64,000 nt of DNA. Origin: Nocardioides sp. Its GTDB lineage: Bacteria; Actinomycetota; Actinomycetes; Propionibacteriales; Nocardioidaceae. The position numbers and the translations under genes are program-made. How positions within the stretch are numbered: the stretch's first letter is position 1; each line of letters opens with the position of its first letter. The stretch covers positions 1 to 64,000 of the forward strand of contig NZ_JAPYPS010000004.1 of assembly GCF_029937575.1 (NCBI RefSeq), given 5' to 3'. Below are positions 41,511 to 50,774 of this stretch, piece after piece. Under the pieces are notes generated by a model. That model was not told where the DNA came from and searched no databases. It saw nothing but the letters and a program-made list of their open reading frames with translations.

Positions 41511-42905
41511 TCACCCCCGGGTGAGGGTGACGCGGTCGATGACGGTGCCGTCGGTGGCCAGGGCGGTGAGCTTCATCTTCGCCGGGCGGTCGCCGCGTCG
41601 CGGGACGACGTCGACGAAGCCGATGGAGTGCTGGTTGTCGGTGACCGCCGACCAGAGCGTGGTCTCGGGGACGCGGATCCCGCCGTCCATGGTCACGTAG
41701 GACAGCGGCGACCCGCTGGTCGGGTAGACCGCCTGGCCGGCTCCGCCGGCGGTGAGGTACGTCGTGCCCTTGCGCGAGTCGACGACGGCGCCGCGGCGTG
41801 CCTCGACGACCGGGTCACCGGCGCGCAGCGGGTGGGTGCGTTCGTAGCAGTGGTTGTGGCCGTTGACGACGAGGTCGACGGAGTACCGGTCGAAGAGCGG
41901 CTCCCACCGCGTCCGGTTGCCGCCGTCGGAGGCGTGCACGAGGTTGGTGCAGTACATGCAGTTGTGGAAGCCGACCACGATGAAGTCGATGTCGTCGCGC
42001 TTGCGCAGCCGCTTGAGCCTCCGCTCGAGCCACGCGTCCTGCTTGGCTCCGAGGTAGCCCTCGTTGCGCGCGATCTCGAAGGACGCGTCGTTGCCGTCGA
42101 GCGCGATGAAGGCGACGTTGCCGTAGACGAAGGAGTAGGTGACCGGCGCGCCCTTGACCCCGTTGCGCGGGTTGCGGAAGCGGTCGAGGTAGCCGGCGTA
42201 CCCCAGCTCGCCGTTGCCCGTCTCCATCTCGTGGTTGCCGACCGTGGTCATCCACGGCACCCGCGAGGCGCTCGACTCGATCTGGCGCAGCCACCGGTCC
42301 CACGTGCGGAAGTCCTGGGTGTCGGCCCCGCCGATGCCGGTGCCGCCGCTGGAGTCGGCGTAGCAGAGGTCGCCCACCACGAAGGACAGGTCGGGCTTCA
42401 TGGCGTCGATGAGCTTCACGTGCGCGGCTGCGGCAGCGTTGACGCCCATGTCACCGAAGGCGGCGAAGCGGAACCGCTCCGCCGCGGCCGGCGCGGTGGT
42501 GAAGGTGCCGGTGGTCGCCCCGGCGCCGCGGTGGGTGATCCGGTAGCGGTAGCGCGTGCCCGGCTCGAGACCCTCGACCTTGCCGTGGTGGTAGACGGTC
42601 CGCAGGTCCTTGGTGGGGCGGCTGTTGACCGGTACCCGCTGGCCCAGGCCGCGGTCGGGCCCGATCTCCAGGCGCGGCCGGTCGACCGAGCGCGGCGTGG
42701 ACCACGACACCGTCATCGCGGTGCGCGCGTCGTCGCCGTACACGAGGTGGACGCCGCTCGCCCGGGCCGCCGCGGCCGCCGGCGGCACCCACAGCATCGG
42801 TGAGGCCGCGGCGAGCACCCCGGCTCCCGCGCCGCCGGCCAGGAGGTGGCGACGGCTGGTGGCGGGAGGCGCAACGGGCACGGGGGCCGCGGGGTGGTCG
42901 GTCAC
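41511..42905 (-). CDS. Tat-exported purple acid phosphatase-like metallophosphoesterase
   Basis: 464 aa from GTG 42905. The twin-arginine signal SRRHLLAGGAGAG precedes a fibronectin-like N-terminal domain (50-145) and the metallophosphoesterase core: GDMG, GDLCYAD, GNHE, a His in GFHNCMY and GHNHCYER. This domain order is that of purple acid phosphatases. They carry a binuclear Fe-Zn/Fe-Mn centre and release phosphate from organic esters outside the cell. Tat export fits metal loading in the cytoplasm. A clear ribosome site is not visible. Confidence 0.92.
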   Translation of the reverse strand: MTDHPAAPVPVAPPATSRRHLLAGGAGAGVLAAASPMLWVPPAAAAARASGVHLVYGDDARTAMTVSWSTPRSVDRPRLEIGPDRGLGQRVPVNSRPTKDLRTVYHHGKVEGLEPGTRYRYRITHRGAGATTGTFTTAPAAAERFRFAAFGDMGVNAAAAAHVKLIDAMKPDLSFVVGDLCYADSSGGTGIGGADTQDFRTWDRWLRQIESSASRVPWMTTVGNHEMETGNGELGYAGYLDRFRNPRNGVKGAPVTYSFVYGNVAFIALDGNDASFEIARNEGYLGAKQDAWLERRLKRLRKRDDIDFIVVGFHNCMYCTNLVHASDGGNRTRWEPLFDRYSVDLVVNGHNHCYERTHPLRAGDPVVEARRGAVVDSRKGTTYLTAGGAGQAVYPTSGSPLSYVTMDGGIRVPETTLWSAVTDNQHSIGFVDVVPRRGDRPAKMKLTALATDGTVIDRVTLTRG

Positions 42906-42950
42906 GCGGGGCAGGGTGACAGCGCTAGGTGGACGGGAGTTGAACCCGCC

Positions 42951-43904
42951 TCAACGGGCGTGGGCGACCGCGATCGCGGCACCGAAGCGGGCGTTGTCGC
43001 GCACGAGCGCGATGTTGGCGACCAGGCTGGCACCGTCGGTGAGCTCGACGATCCGCTTGAGAAGGTACGGCGTGACGTCCTTGCCGCCGATACCGAGGGC
43101 GTCCAGGTCGGCCAGCGCCTGGTCGATGACGGCGCCGATGCGGCCCGCCGAGATCTCGTCGGCGACCGGGATCGGGTTGGCCACCACGATCCCCGAGGTG
43201 AGCCCGAGCGTCCGTGCAGCCGTCATCACCGCGGCGACCTCCGCGGCCGAGTCGATGCGCGCGGGGGCGGCGTACCCGCTGCTGCGCGAGTAGAACGACG
43301 GGAACTCGTCGGAGCCGTGCACCAGCACGGGCACGCTGTTGGTCTCCAGCAGCTCCAGGGTCAGGCCGATGTCGAGGATGCTCTTCACTCCGGCGCTCAC
43401 GACGGTGACCGGCGTGGTCGCCAGCTCGCCGAGGTCGGCGGAGACGTCGAAGCTCTCGGCGGCGCCACGGTGGACACCGCCCAGTCCACCCGTCACGAAG
43501 ACGTCGATGCCCGCGAGCGCCGCCAGCCGCATCGTCGCGGCGACCGTGGTCGCGCCGTGGGTGCCGCGTGCCACGACGTACGGCAGGTCACGCACGCTGA
43601 CCTTGGAGACGTTCGCGTCGCTGGCGAGGAGCTCGAGGTCGTCGGGGGACAGCCCGATCCGGGGTATCCCGCCGAGCACCGCGATCGTCGCCGGCACCGC
43701 ACCGGCCTCGCGCACGATGGCCTCGACCTCGAGCGCCATCGCCACGTTGTCGGGGTAGGGCATGCCGTGGCTGATGATCGTGCTCTCCAGCGCGACGACC
43801 GGGCGGCCGGCGGCGAGCGCCGCGGCGACCTCGTCGGTCACGGCGAGTCCGGCAGGTCCGGCAGGTCCGGCCGGTCCAGCTGGTCCGGTTGATGGGGTGG
43901 TCAC
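42951..43904 (-). CDS. psuG: Pseudouridine-5'-phosphate glycosidase
   Basis: 317 aa from GTG 43904, overlapping the TGA of the upstream kinase gene (GTGA). PsuG motifs: VVALESTIISHGMPYP, AVLGGIPRIGLS, ARGTHGATTVAAT, FVTGGLGGVHRGA and DSAAEVAAVM. The enzyme reversibly splits pseudouridine 5'-phosphate into uracil and ribose 5-phosphate using Mn2+. The N-terminus carries a 9-bp tandem repeat encoding a Gly-Pro-Ala run (43848-43890), likely a disordered tail. With the preceding PfkB kinase it makes a complete pseudouridine salvage pair. Confidence 0.95.
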   Translation of the reverse strand: MTTPSTGPAGPAGPAGPAGLAVTDEVAAALAAGRPVVALESTIISHGMPYPDNVAMALEVEAIVREAGAVPATIAVLGGIPRIGLSPDDLELLASDANVSKVSVRDLPYVVARGTHGATTVAATMRLAALAGIDVFVTGGLGGVHRGAAESFDVSADLGELATTPVTVVSAGVKSILDIGLTLELLETNSVPVLVHGSDEFPSFYSRSSGYAAPARIDSAAEVAAVMTAARTLGLTSGIVVANPIPVADEISAGRIGAVIDQALADLDALGIGGKDVTPYLLKRIVELTDGASLVANIALVRDNARFGAAIAVAHAR

Positions 43905-44824
43905 AGCAGGCTCCGGACGTTGGCATCGGTGAGGTCGGGACGGACAGTATGGCGACTGCCCACGGTCAGGGCGGCAGCCGCATGCCCGTAGCGGGCGGCC
44001 TCGGCGGGCGTCGAACCGGTGAGCACGGCGTGGCAGTACGCCGCCAGCATCGCGTCGCCGGCACCGGTGACGTCCTGCACCGCGGCCGGGAGAGAGGTCA
44101 GCTCGACGCTCGCCTCCCGGGTGCGCAGGAGCGAGCCCGCAGCTCCCGCCCGCTCCCAGAGCACAGCTACTCCGCGATCGAGCAGTGAGGCTCCGTCGAG
44201 AGCCAGCGCCTCCAGCTCCGTCGAGCCGGCCGAGAGCAGTGCGAGCGGACGTCCGTCGCCCAGCAGGTGCCCGATGGCAGCGGCCTTGGGCACGCTGACG
44301 GGATCGAGCACCACCCCCACGCCGGCCGTCACGGCCGACTCCCAGGCGGCGACGAGCACCTCGGTCGACAGGTTGCCGTCCAGCACCACCAGGTCGGCCG
44401 CGGCGATCGCGTCGCCGGCGAGCTGCACGTCGGCCTCGCCGAGGGAGGCGGTCGCCGCCATGTCCGACACGGCCGAGACCAGCTCGCCGTCGGCGTCCAG
44501 CAGGGCGACGTACGTGCCCGTGGGGGTGAGCCCCCGGCGCACGAGCTCGATGTCGACGCCCGCATCACCGGTGGCCTCGAGCACCAGGTCGCCGTGGAAG
44601 TCGGAGCCGACCACGCTCACCAGCGAGACCGTGGTGCCGAGGCGGGCGAGGTTCTCGGCGATGTTGCGGCCCACCCCGCCCGCCGTGACGGTCACCTCGC
44701 CCGGGTTGCTCGTCGCGGGCAGTGCCGTGGCCCGTGGCCTGGCGAGGACGTCGACGTTGGACCCGCCGATCACGACCACCCTCGCAGCGGCGGTCGCTCC
44801 CGCCACGCCTGTCGCACCGACCAC
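43901..44824 (-). CDS. psuK: PfkB family carbohydrate kinase, probable pseudouridine kinase
   Basis: 307 aa. GTG 44824 lies six bases after a -10 box TATCCT (44836-44831), which fixes the start. PfkB motifs: GGSNVDVLARP at the N-terminus, GGVGRNIAENLARLG (substrate loop) and VTGAGDAMLAAYCHAVL (anion hole and catalytic Asp). The kinase would phosphorylate pseudouridine so that PsuG, whose gene overlaps this one by four bases, can cleave it. The specificity is inferred from the pairing. Confidence 0.9.
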   Translation of the reverse strand: MVGATGVAGATAAARVVVIGGSNVDVLARPRATALPATSNPGEVTVTAGGVGRNIAENLARLGTTVSLVSVVGSDFHGDLVLEATGDAGVDIELVRRGLTPTGTYVALLDADGELVSAVSDMAATASLGEADVQLAGDAIAAADLVVLDGNLSTEVLVAAWESAVTAGVGVVLDPVSVPKAAAIGHLLGDGRPLALLSAGSTELEALALDGASLLDRGVAVLWERAGAAGSLLRTREASVELTSLPAAVQDVTGAGDAMLAAYCHAVLTGSTPAEAARYGHAAAALTVGSRHTVRPDLTDANVRSLL

Positions 44825-44905
44825 CCCGTCAGGATATCGGGAGTCCGATCCACGTCGGATGTCGCGATGAATTCGGTTGTCGGCGGTGGTCCCTACTCTG
44901 CAACA

Positions 44906-44992
44906 GTGACCGCACGACCCACGACGTCCTCGATCCGCCACGCACTCACCGACGGGGATCGCTCACGGAAGGAAGCCGCATGCCCGACATGA
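44906..44992 (+). CDS. Leaderless 28-codon ORF overlapping the ABC transporter start
   Basis: A -10 box TACTCT (44894-44899) is followed after six bases by GTG 44906. The ORF reads VTARPTTSS...RKEAACPT and stops at 44992, overlapping the first 13 bases of the ABC ATPase gene in another frame. Translation of this ORF would bring ribosomes onto the ABC start, whose own site GGAAGGA lies within it. It may be a leader peptide that couples or attenuates expression. No function is known for the peptide. Confidence 0.45.
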   Translation: MTARPTTSSIRHALTDGDRSRKEAACPT

Positions 44993-45969
44993 TCCAGGCC
45001 ACTGGCCTGGTCAAGCGCTACAAGGAGGTCGAGGCCCTGGGTGGGCTCGACCTCGCCGTGCCGGAGGGCAAGGTGCTGGCGCTGCTGGGCCCCAACGGCG
45101 CCGGTAAGACGACCGCCGTGCGCTGCCTGGCGACCCTGCTCACCCCCGACGAGGGGACCGCCCGGATCGCCGGCGTCGACGTGGTCGCCGACCCGCAGGG
45201 CGTGCGCCGCCTGATCGGGCTCTCGGGGCAGTACGCCGCCGTCGACGAGCACCTGACCGGCTTCGAGAACCTCACCATGGTCGGGCGGCTCTACGGCTTC
45301 GACAAGGCCCGCGCGCGACAGCGCGCCCGCGACCTGCTCGAGCGGTTCGCCCTCTCCGACGCCGGCGACCGACCCTCCAAGACCTACTCCGGTGGCATGC
45401 GTCGTCGTCTGGACCTGGCCGGCGCCCTGGTCGCCGAACCACCCGTCCTGATCCTCGACGAGCCGACCACGGGGCTCGACGTCCGCAGCCGTCAGCAGAT
45501 GTGGGACGTCATCCGAGAGCTGGTCTCCTCGGGCGCGACCCTGCTGCTGACGACGCAGTACCTCGAGGAGGCCGACAAGCTCGCCGACGACATCGTCGTG
45601 ATCGACCACGGCAAGGCGATCGCGCGCGGCACCGCCGACGAGCTGAAGTCCCAGACCGGGGGCGAGCGGGTCGAGGTCGTGCTCGCCGACAGCAGCCAGG
45701 TCGAGGCGGCCGAGCGTGCCCTCGCGGCCGTCGCCCTGGGCGACGTCCAGGTCGAGGAGCGCACGCTCACCGCCGCCGTGACCGGCGGGGCCGGGGCCCT
45801 GCACGCCGTCCTCGGAGACCTGCAGCGCGACGAGGTCCGAGTGCTCGACATCGGGTTGCGGCGCCCCACCCTCGACGACGTGTTCCTCTCCCTCACCGGT
45901 CGCGCCACCGAGCCGGATGACGCCGCCACCGACCCGACCGACTCCCACGCCACCGAGGTGTCCGCATGA
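44980..45969 (+). CDS. ABC transporter ATP-binding protein (DrrA-like)
   Basis: 329 aa; ATG 44980 with GGAAGGA seven bases upstream; a second in-frame ATG is three codons later. Walker A GPNGAGKTT, signature YSGGMRRRLDLA, Walker B LILDEPTTGLD, and a C-terminal extension (about 225-329) of the daunorubicin-resistance DrrA type, with LRRPTLDDVFLSLTGR. It energises the exporter encoded by the next gene, with which it overlaps by ATGA (45966-45969). The substrate is unknown; drug or lipid export is typical. Confidence 0.93.
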   Translation: MPDMIQATGLVKRYKEVEALGGLDLAVPEGKVLALLGPNGAGKTTAVRCLATLLTPDEGTARIAGVDVVADPQGVRRLIGLSGQYAAVDEHLTGFENLTMVGRLYGFDKARARQRARDLLERFALSDAGDRPSKTYSGGMRRRLDLAGALVAEPPVLILDEPTTGLDVRSRQQMWDVIRELVSSGATLLLTTQYLEEADKLADDIVVIDHGKAIARGTADELKSQTGGERVEVVLADSSQVEAAERALAAVALGDVQVEERTLTAAVTGGAGALHAVLGDLQRDEVRVLDIGLRRPTLDDVFLSLTGRATEPDDAATDPTDSHATEVSA

Positions 45970-46853
45970 CCGACCAGACCACTCGCGCCACCGCCGCCGA
46001 CCCCGCGGAGTCCGCCGGTGCCCGCAGCGCGGGCGGCCCCGTCCCCCGGGGTGCCGTCAGCCAGGCGCTCACCGACGGCTGGGTCGTGGCCCAGCGCAAC
46101 CTGATCAAGATCAAGCGGGTGCCCGAGGTCCTCGTCTTCGTGCTGATCAGCCCGATCATGTTCGTGCTGCTGTTCGCCTACGTCTTCGGTGCGGCGATCG
46201 ACGTCCCCGGAGACATCGACTACAAGGAGTTCCTGATCGGCGGGATCTTCGCCCAGACGGTGGTCTTCGGAGCCACCTTCACCGGGGCCGGCCTCGCCGA
46301 GGACATGCAGAAGGGCATCATCGACCGGTTCCGTTCCCTGCCGATGTCGCGGGCCGCCGTGCTCGTCGGCCGCACGACCTCCGACGTCGTCTACAACGTG
46401 CTGTCGCTGGTCATCATGGCGCTCACCGGTCTCCTGGTCGGCTGGCGCGTGCGTGAGGGCTTCATCGACATGATGGCCGGCTTCCTGCTGCTCCTGCTCT
46501 TCGCCTACGCGATCAGCTGGGTGATGGCCTTCATCGGCCTGCTCGTGCCGAGCGTGGAGGTCATCAACAACGCCTCCTTCATCGTGATCATGCCGCTGAC
46601 GTTCGTGTCCAACGCGTTCGTGCCGCAGGAGAGCTTCGACGGCTTCCTGCGCACGATCGTCGACTGGAACCCCGTCTCCACCCTGACCCAGGCGTGCCGC
46701 GAGCTGTTCGGCAACATCGGCCCGGGGCTGCCCGACCAGTCGGCCTGGCCGATGCAGCACCCCGTGATCTACTCCCTGGGCTGGATCGTGCTGATCCTCG
46801 CGGTCTTCGTGCCGCTCTCGGTCCGCCAGTACGGTCGCGCCACGAGTAAGTGA
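45966..46853 (+). CDS. ABC-2 type transporter permease (DrrB-like)
   Basis: 295 aa; the ATG overlaps the ATPase stop by four bases, so the two are translationally coupled. Six transmembrane segments follow a soluble N-terminus of about 45 residues: FVLISPIMFVLLFAYVFG, FLIGGIFAQTVVFGATFTG, VVYNVLSLVIMALTGLLVGW, MAGFLLLLLFAYAISWVMAF and others. The conserved ABC-2 element LTFVSNAFVPQESF is present. It forms the membrane channel with the DrrA-like ATPase. Confidence 0.92.
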   Translation: MTDQTTRATAADPAESAGARSAGGPVPRGAVSQALTDGWVVAQRNLIKIKRVPEVLVFVLISPIMFVLLFAYVFGAAIDVPGDIDYKEFLIGGIFAQTVVFGATFTGAGLAEDMQKGIIDRFRSLPMSRAAVLVGRTTSDVVYNVLSLVIMALTGLLVGWRVREGFIDMMAGFLLLLLFAYAISWVMAFIGLLVPSVEVINNASFIVIMPLTFVSNAFVPQESFDGFLRTIVDWNPVSTLTQACRELFGNIGPGLPDQSAWPMQHPVIYSLGWIVLILAVFVPLSVRQYGRATSK

Positions 46854-46895
46854 GCAGCGGGAGGCGACGAAGGAGCCGCCCGCGTGGCTCACGAA

Positions 46896-46949
46896 GGTTG
46901 AGCAAGCGACGCGACTGAGCCTGCGAAGTCGCGCGAGCGCGTCGAAACC
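46896..46949 (+). repeat. Dispersed GGTTGAG...TCGAAACC element
   Basis: 54 bp starting GGTTGAGC and ending GTCGAAACC, with internal GC-rich inverted pieces (GCGACGCGACT and AGTCGCGCGAG). The ends match the elements at 12342-12367 and 31118-31150. It sits in the 188-bp gap after the ABC permease gene, before the promoter at 47030, and may terminate the exporter operon. Confidence 0.55.
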
Positions 46950-47041
46950 CGGTGAGGTGTCCGCCCACCCCGTCCCCGGCGCGCCGACGGAGAGCCGCAA
47001 CCCGCGCGTGCGCGCGGAGGTCGGCTCGCTACCGTGGAAAC

Positions 47042-47596
47042 ATGCGCCTGCCCCGCCCCGCCGCCACCCTCGCCGCACTCACCCTCGTCCTCGCCACGGC
47101 CGCCTGCGGCGACGACGAGACCGAAACGACGGCAGACGGCATGGACGGCATGGACATGTCGGGCATGGTGCTGAACGACCCCGATGCCACGCCCGCCGAC
47201 GAGCTCGACGGCGACCTGGAGACCGGTGACTTCACGGTGCTCGACACCGCGCCCCCCGGCAGCGACGGGGTCGTCGGAGAGGCGTGGCTGGCCCAGAGCG
47301 ACGACGGCACCACGGTCACGATCCGGCTGAGCGGCCTGGCGCCGGACACCGACTACGTCTCGCACCTGCACGCCCAGACGTGCGAGGAGGACAACGGCGG
47401 GCCGCACTTCAAGTTCGACCTCGAGGGCAGTGACGTGCCGCCCAACGAGATCCACCTCGGCTTCACCTCGAGCGCCGACGGCAGTGGAGAGGCCACGATC
47501 ACCAGCGACGAGCAGGTCGGTGACGGCGCCCCGGCGGTCGTGGTCCACCCGGCCGACGCCATGGACAACCGGTTGGCATGCGCCGACTTCTCCTGA
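47042..47596 (+). CDS. Lipoprotein with a SodC-like (Cu,Zn superoxide dismutase family) domain
   Basis: 184 aa; ATG 47042 lies six bases after a -10 box TACCGT (47030-47035). The lipoprotein signal ends LATAAC, followed by a Met-rich stretch (MDGMDMSGM) that could bind copper. The SodC-like fold shows the His positions HLHAQTC, GGPHFKF and VVVHPADAM, with the C-terminal RLACADF, resembling the copper ligands and disulfide of SodC. The zinc loop is short. It may dismutate superoxide at the cell surface or only bind copper. It overlaps a CopC-like gene by 19 bp. Confidence 0.8.
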   Translation: MRLPRPAATLAALTLVLATAACGDDETETTADGMDGMDMSGMVLNDPDATPADELDGDLETGDFTVLDTAPPGSDGVVGEAWLAQSDDGTTVTIRLSGLAPDTDYVSHLHAQTCEEDNGGPHFKFDLEGSDVPPNEIHLGFTSSADGSGEATITSDEQVGDGAPAVVVHPADAMDNRLACADFS

Positions 47597-48153
47597 GGGC
47601 ACTCGCCCTCCTGGCCACGATCCTGGCCGCGGTCGCGCTGGCCGCCGTGCCGGCCCGCGCGCACGGCGAGCTGGTCGACGGCTCGCCGGGGCCCGGCGAC
47701 GACGTCGCCGTCGGCACGACAGTGCTGCGTCTGGAGTTCACGGCGCTCGACACGGGCGGCGCGCCCCTGGTCGCGATGCGCGGCCCGTCGGGCGACCTGC
47801 TCCCCGTAGGGCAGGCGACGTACGGCGACGAGGGGACGGTCTGTGCTCTCGCATCGCCGTTGGAGGCCGGGGTCCACGAGCTGACGTACTCGGTGATCAG
47901 CGACGACGGGGACCGGCAGACGGGCACCTACTCGTTCGAGGTCTCCGAGGCCGGCTCTCCCTCCGAGCCCGGGACGTGCGCCTCACCCACCCTGGAGGAG
48001 CCGGGACCCGAGGACGCTCGGACGATCGAGCAGAAGAGCTCGGGCACCCTGCCGGCCGGGGTTCTCTACGGGCTCGGTGGACTCGCAGTGCTGGTCGGAG
48101 GGCTCGTGGTGCTGCGGATCCGGTCGGACCGGCGCCGGCACCCGGCTGCCTGA
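47578..48153 (+). CDS. CopC domain membrane-anchored protein
   Basis: 191 aa; the ATG lies within the end of the SodC-like gene (19-bp overlap). A signal peptide ends at ARA, so the mature protein starts HGELVDGSPGPGD with the N-terminal His of the CopC copper site. The usual second motif DGH is DGD here (SDDGDRQTGTYSFEV), so one copper ligand is changed. A C-terminal transmembrane helix (VLYGLGGLAVLVGGLVVL) and basic tail RIRSDRRR anchor it. Likely copper handling at the outer face of the membrane together with the SodC-like lipoprotein. Confidence 0.85.
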   Translation: MRRLLLRALALLATILAAVALAAVPARAHGELVDGSPGPGDDVAVGTTVLRLEFTALDTGGAPLVAMRGPSGDLLPVGQATYGDEGTVCALASPLEAGVHELTYSVISDDGDRQTGTYSFEVSEAGSPSEPGTCASPTLEEPGPEDARTIEQKSSGTLPAGVLYGLGGLAVLVGGLVVLRIRSDRRRHPAA

Positions 48154-48214
48154 GCCGCCCGGTGCCGCCGACGTCGTACGGCGTGCTCGGCGGAGCCCGC
48201 CGGGTGACGCTGGG

Positions 48215-49531
48215 TCACACGCTCGCCGAGGTGGCTGACGAGCGGTCGGCGCCGTACAGGTGCACGGGCAGCGCCTCCACGCCGTACACCGCGGAGAGCT
48301 TGCGGAAGTCGAGGTCGTCGGCCGGGGCGGTGACCGAGAGGTCGGGGAAGCGCCGGGCCAGGCCCCGCAGCGCGATCCGCAGCTCCATCCGGGCGAGCTC
48401 CGCGCCGACGCACCGGTGGATCCCGTGGCCGAACGCGAGGTGCCGCGTCGGCTCGCGGGCCGGGTCGAACGTGTCGAGGTCGTCGCCGTCGGCCGCGAGA
48501 CGGGGGTCGCGGTTGGCCGCCAGCAGCGAGATGCCGACGGCGTCGCCCTCGGAGATCTGCTGGCCACCGAGCACGAGGTCGCGCTTGGCGAAGCGGAGGA
48601 AGGCGAGCTGGACGACCGTGAGGTGGCGCAGGAGCTCCTCGACCACCTTGTCGACCGAGGCGGGATCGTCGCGCAGCAGGCGAACGGCGTCCGGGCTCTC
48701 GGCGAGCAGGTAGGCACCGAGGGCGAGCATCGAGGCCGACGTCTCGTAGCCACCGAGGAAGACCCCGTCGGCGATGCCACCGAGGGTCAGGTCGTCGAGC
48801 TCGTGGCCGTGCTCCTTGAGCAGCCCGCCGATCAGTCCCTCGCCCGGCTCGTCACGCTGGGCGGCCACCGCCTTGATCAGGAAGTCGCGCGTGTGGGCCG
48901 CCGCTCCGAACATCCCCGCCCCGCCCTGGCTGAGGTCGAAGCGGGCGACCCCGAGGCTGAAGAAGCGCTCACGGTCCTCGGTCGGCAGCCCCAACAGCTC
49001 GCAGATGACCTCGAAGGGCACGGGGAAGGCGAACGCGGAGACCAGGTCGACCTCGGGTCCCGCCGCCTCCATCGCGTCGAGTCGCTCGTTGACCACCCGC
49101 TCGATCGCCGGCTCGAGACGAGCCAGGCGCCGCATCGTGAACTCGGGGGTGAGGTAGCGCCGCAGGGCGGTGTGCAGCGGCGGGTCGATCATCCCCAGCC
49201 CGCCGATCTGCTCGGAGTCGTCGCGGCCCTCCTGGGAGACGAACTGGCCGAGGTCGTTGGAGTACGACGCGCCGTCGGCCAGCGCCTCGCGCGCCTCGTC
49301 GTACCCGCTGACGAGCCAGACCTTGCGCCCGAAGAGCGTCGCGAGCTCGGAGACCGGCTCGGTGTCGCGCAGGGCCGACATCTCCGGCACCGGGTCGACC
49401 CCGTGGCGCTTGAAGGGGAGGGTCACCGCGTCGGGGAGGAAGCGCAGCTTGCGCAGGTCGAGTCCTCCGCGCATGGTGCGCTCGAGGAGGTACTTCCCCA
49501 CGCGCTGCCTGAGGGCGTCGAGCATCCGCAT
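48215..49531 (-). CDS. Cytochrome P450
   Basis: 438 aa. The heme-binding loop is FGHGIHRCVGAELARME with the axial Cys. The I-helix oxygen-binding region is GGYETSAS and the K-helix ExxR is in EELLRH. The class is bacterial soluble P450. Such enzymes hydroxylate lipids, steroids or xenobiotics and need ferredoxin and a reductase, neither of which is encoded next to it. It converges with the CopC gene. The start is not certain, with in-frame ATGs at 49531 and 49525. Confidence 0.93.
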   Translation of the reverse strand: MRMLDALRQRVGKYLLERTMRGGLDLRKLRFLPDAVTLPFKRHGVDPVPEMSALRDTEPVSELATLFGRKVWLVSGYDEAREALADGASYSNDLGQFVSQEGRDDSEQIGGLGMIDPPLHTALRRYLTPEFTMRRLARLEPAIERVVNERLDAMEAAGPEVDLVSAFAFPVPFEVICELLGLPTEDRERFFSLGVARFDLSQGGAGMFGAAAHTRDFLIKAVAAQRDEPGEGLIGGLLKEHGHELDDLTLGGIADGVFLGGYETSASMLALGAYLLAESPDAVRLLRDDPASVDKVVEELLRHLTVVQLAFLRFAKRDLVLGGQQISEGDAVGISLLAANRDPRLAADGDDLDTFDPAREPTRHLAFGHGIHRCVGAELARMELRIALRGLARRFPDLSVTAPADDLDFRKLSAVYGVEALPVHLYGADRSSATSASV

Positions 49532-49654
49532 GCGGCTATTGGATCAGATACCCGCGGTACGGCGGCATCAGGGAACCCCCCGGTGTGTCCCGGGGCGTCC
49601 CGGGGTGTGGCGCGGGGTGTGGCGCGGGGCGCCGGCTTGACGGCGAGGCACCTG

Positions 49655-50686
49655 CTACTCGCCGATTCGAGCCAGCTCCAACGGCACCGACGATCGAGCG
49701 CCGATCGAGGAGGACGAGGGGCGCGCCCCCTCGCGGACGAGGAGGTCCCCGATGGCCGCGATCATCGCCCCGTTGTCGGTGCACAGCCGTGGTGGCGGCA
49801 CGCGCAGCTCGATGCCGGCGGCCGCGCACCGCTCCTCGGCGAGCGCGCGGATCCGGCTGTTGGCGGCGACGCCACCGACGATCACGAGGGTGTCGACGCC
49901 TTCCAGCTGGCAGGCCAGCACCGCCTTGCGGGTCACGGTGTCGGCGACCGCCTCCTGGAAGGACGCCGCGACGTCCTCGGTGCTGATCCCCGGGTCGCGA
50001 GGCGCGGCCAGGTAGCGGGCCACGGCCGACTTGAGCCCGGAGAACGAGAAGCCGAGGGCCGGGTCGCGCGAGCCCGTCAACGGCCGCGTGAAGCGTACGG
50101 CGTCCCGGTCGCCGGAGCGGGCGGCCAGGTCGACCGAGGGCCCGCCCGGGTAGGGCAGTCCGAGCAGTCGGGCCACCTTGTCGAAGGCCTCACCGGCCGC
50201 GTCGTCGAGCGTGTCGCTGAGATGGCGGATGGGGGTGCGCACCAGGTCGTCGACCGCGAGCAGGCTCGTGTGGCCGCCGCTGACGATCAGCACGATGCTG
50301 CGCTCGGGCAACGGTCCGTGCACGAGGGTGTCGGCCGCAGCGTGACCGGCGAGGTGGTGCACGCCGTACAGCGGCACGCCCAGGGCCAGCGCCGCGGCCT
50401 TGGCGGCAGCGACACCCACGTGCAGCGCGGTCGCGAGGCCGGGACCGGCGGTCACGGCGACGGCCCCGACCTCGTGCCAGGCCAGTCCGGCGTCGTCGAG
50501 GGCGGTGCGCATCGTCGGCACCATGGCCTGGACGTGGGCACGGGCCGCGATCTCGGGGACGACACCGCCGAACCGGACGTGCTCCTCGATACTGGAGGCC
50601 AGCGACTCGCCCAGCAGGACGCCGTCGCGGACGAAGCCGATCCCGGTCTCGTCGCACGACGACTCGACACCCATCACGATGGTCAC
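49655..50686 (-). CDS. tsaD: tRNA N6-adenosine threonylcarbamoyltransferase
   Basis: 343 aa from GTG 50686, with GGGAG about nine bases upstream; another possible start is ATG 50674 ([11 protein letters not shown]). Motifs: [12 protein letters not shown], the metal-binding [27 protein letters not shown] and [10 protein letters not shown]. It transfers the threonylcarbamoyl group to A37 of tRNAs reading ANN codons, with TsaB and TsaE. Those partners are not in the window. The 123-bp gap before the P450 gene holds a short tandem GTGTGGCGCGGG repeat (about 49600-49632). Confidence 0.96.
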   Translation of the reverse strand: MTIVMGVESSCDETGIGFVRDGVLLGESLASSIEEHVRFGGVVPEIAARAHVQAMVPTMRTALDDAGLAWHEVGAVAVTAGPGLATALHVGVAAAKAAALALGVPLYGVHHLAGHAAADTLVHGPLPERSIVLIVSGGHTSLLAVDDLVRTPIRHLSDTLDDAAGEAFDKVARLLGLPYPGGPSVDLAARSGDRDAVRFTRPLTGSRDPALGFSFSGLKSAVARYLAAPRDPGISTEDVAASFQEAVADTVTRKAVLACQLEGVDTLVIVGGVAANSRIRALAEERCAAAGIELRVPPPRLCTDNGAMIAAIGDLLVREGARPSSSSIGARSSVPLELARIGE

Positions 50687-50774
50687 GCCGCAGTCTCCCA
50701 AATCCGTGCCCGGTCGTCCCGACCGGCCCAGCAGGGCCACACGGCCCCGAGACGCCGAAGCAGCACGCCAGCGG

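Noticed and set aside
49600..49632. Possible CRISPR or regulatory array upstream of tsaD stop
   Set aside because: It is only a short GTGTGGCGCGGG tandem repeat without spacers; no array of repeats and spacers exists in the window.
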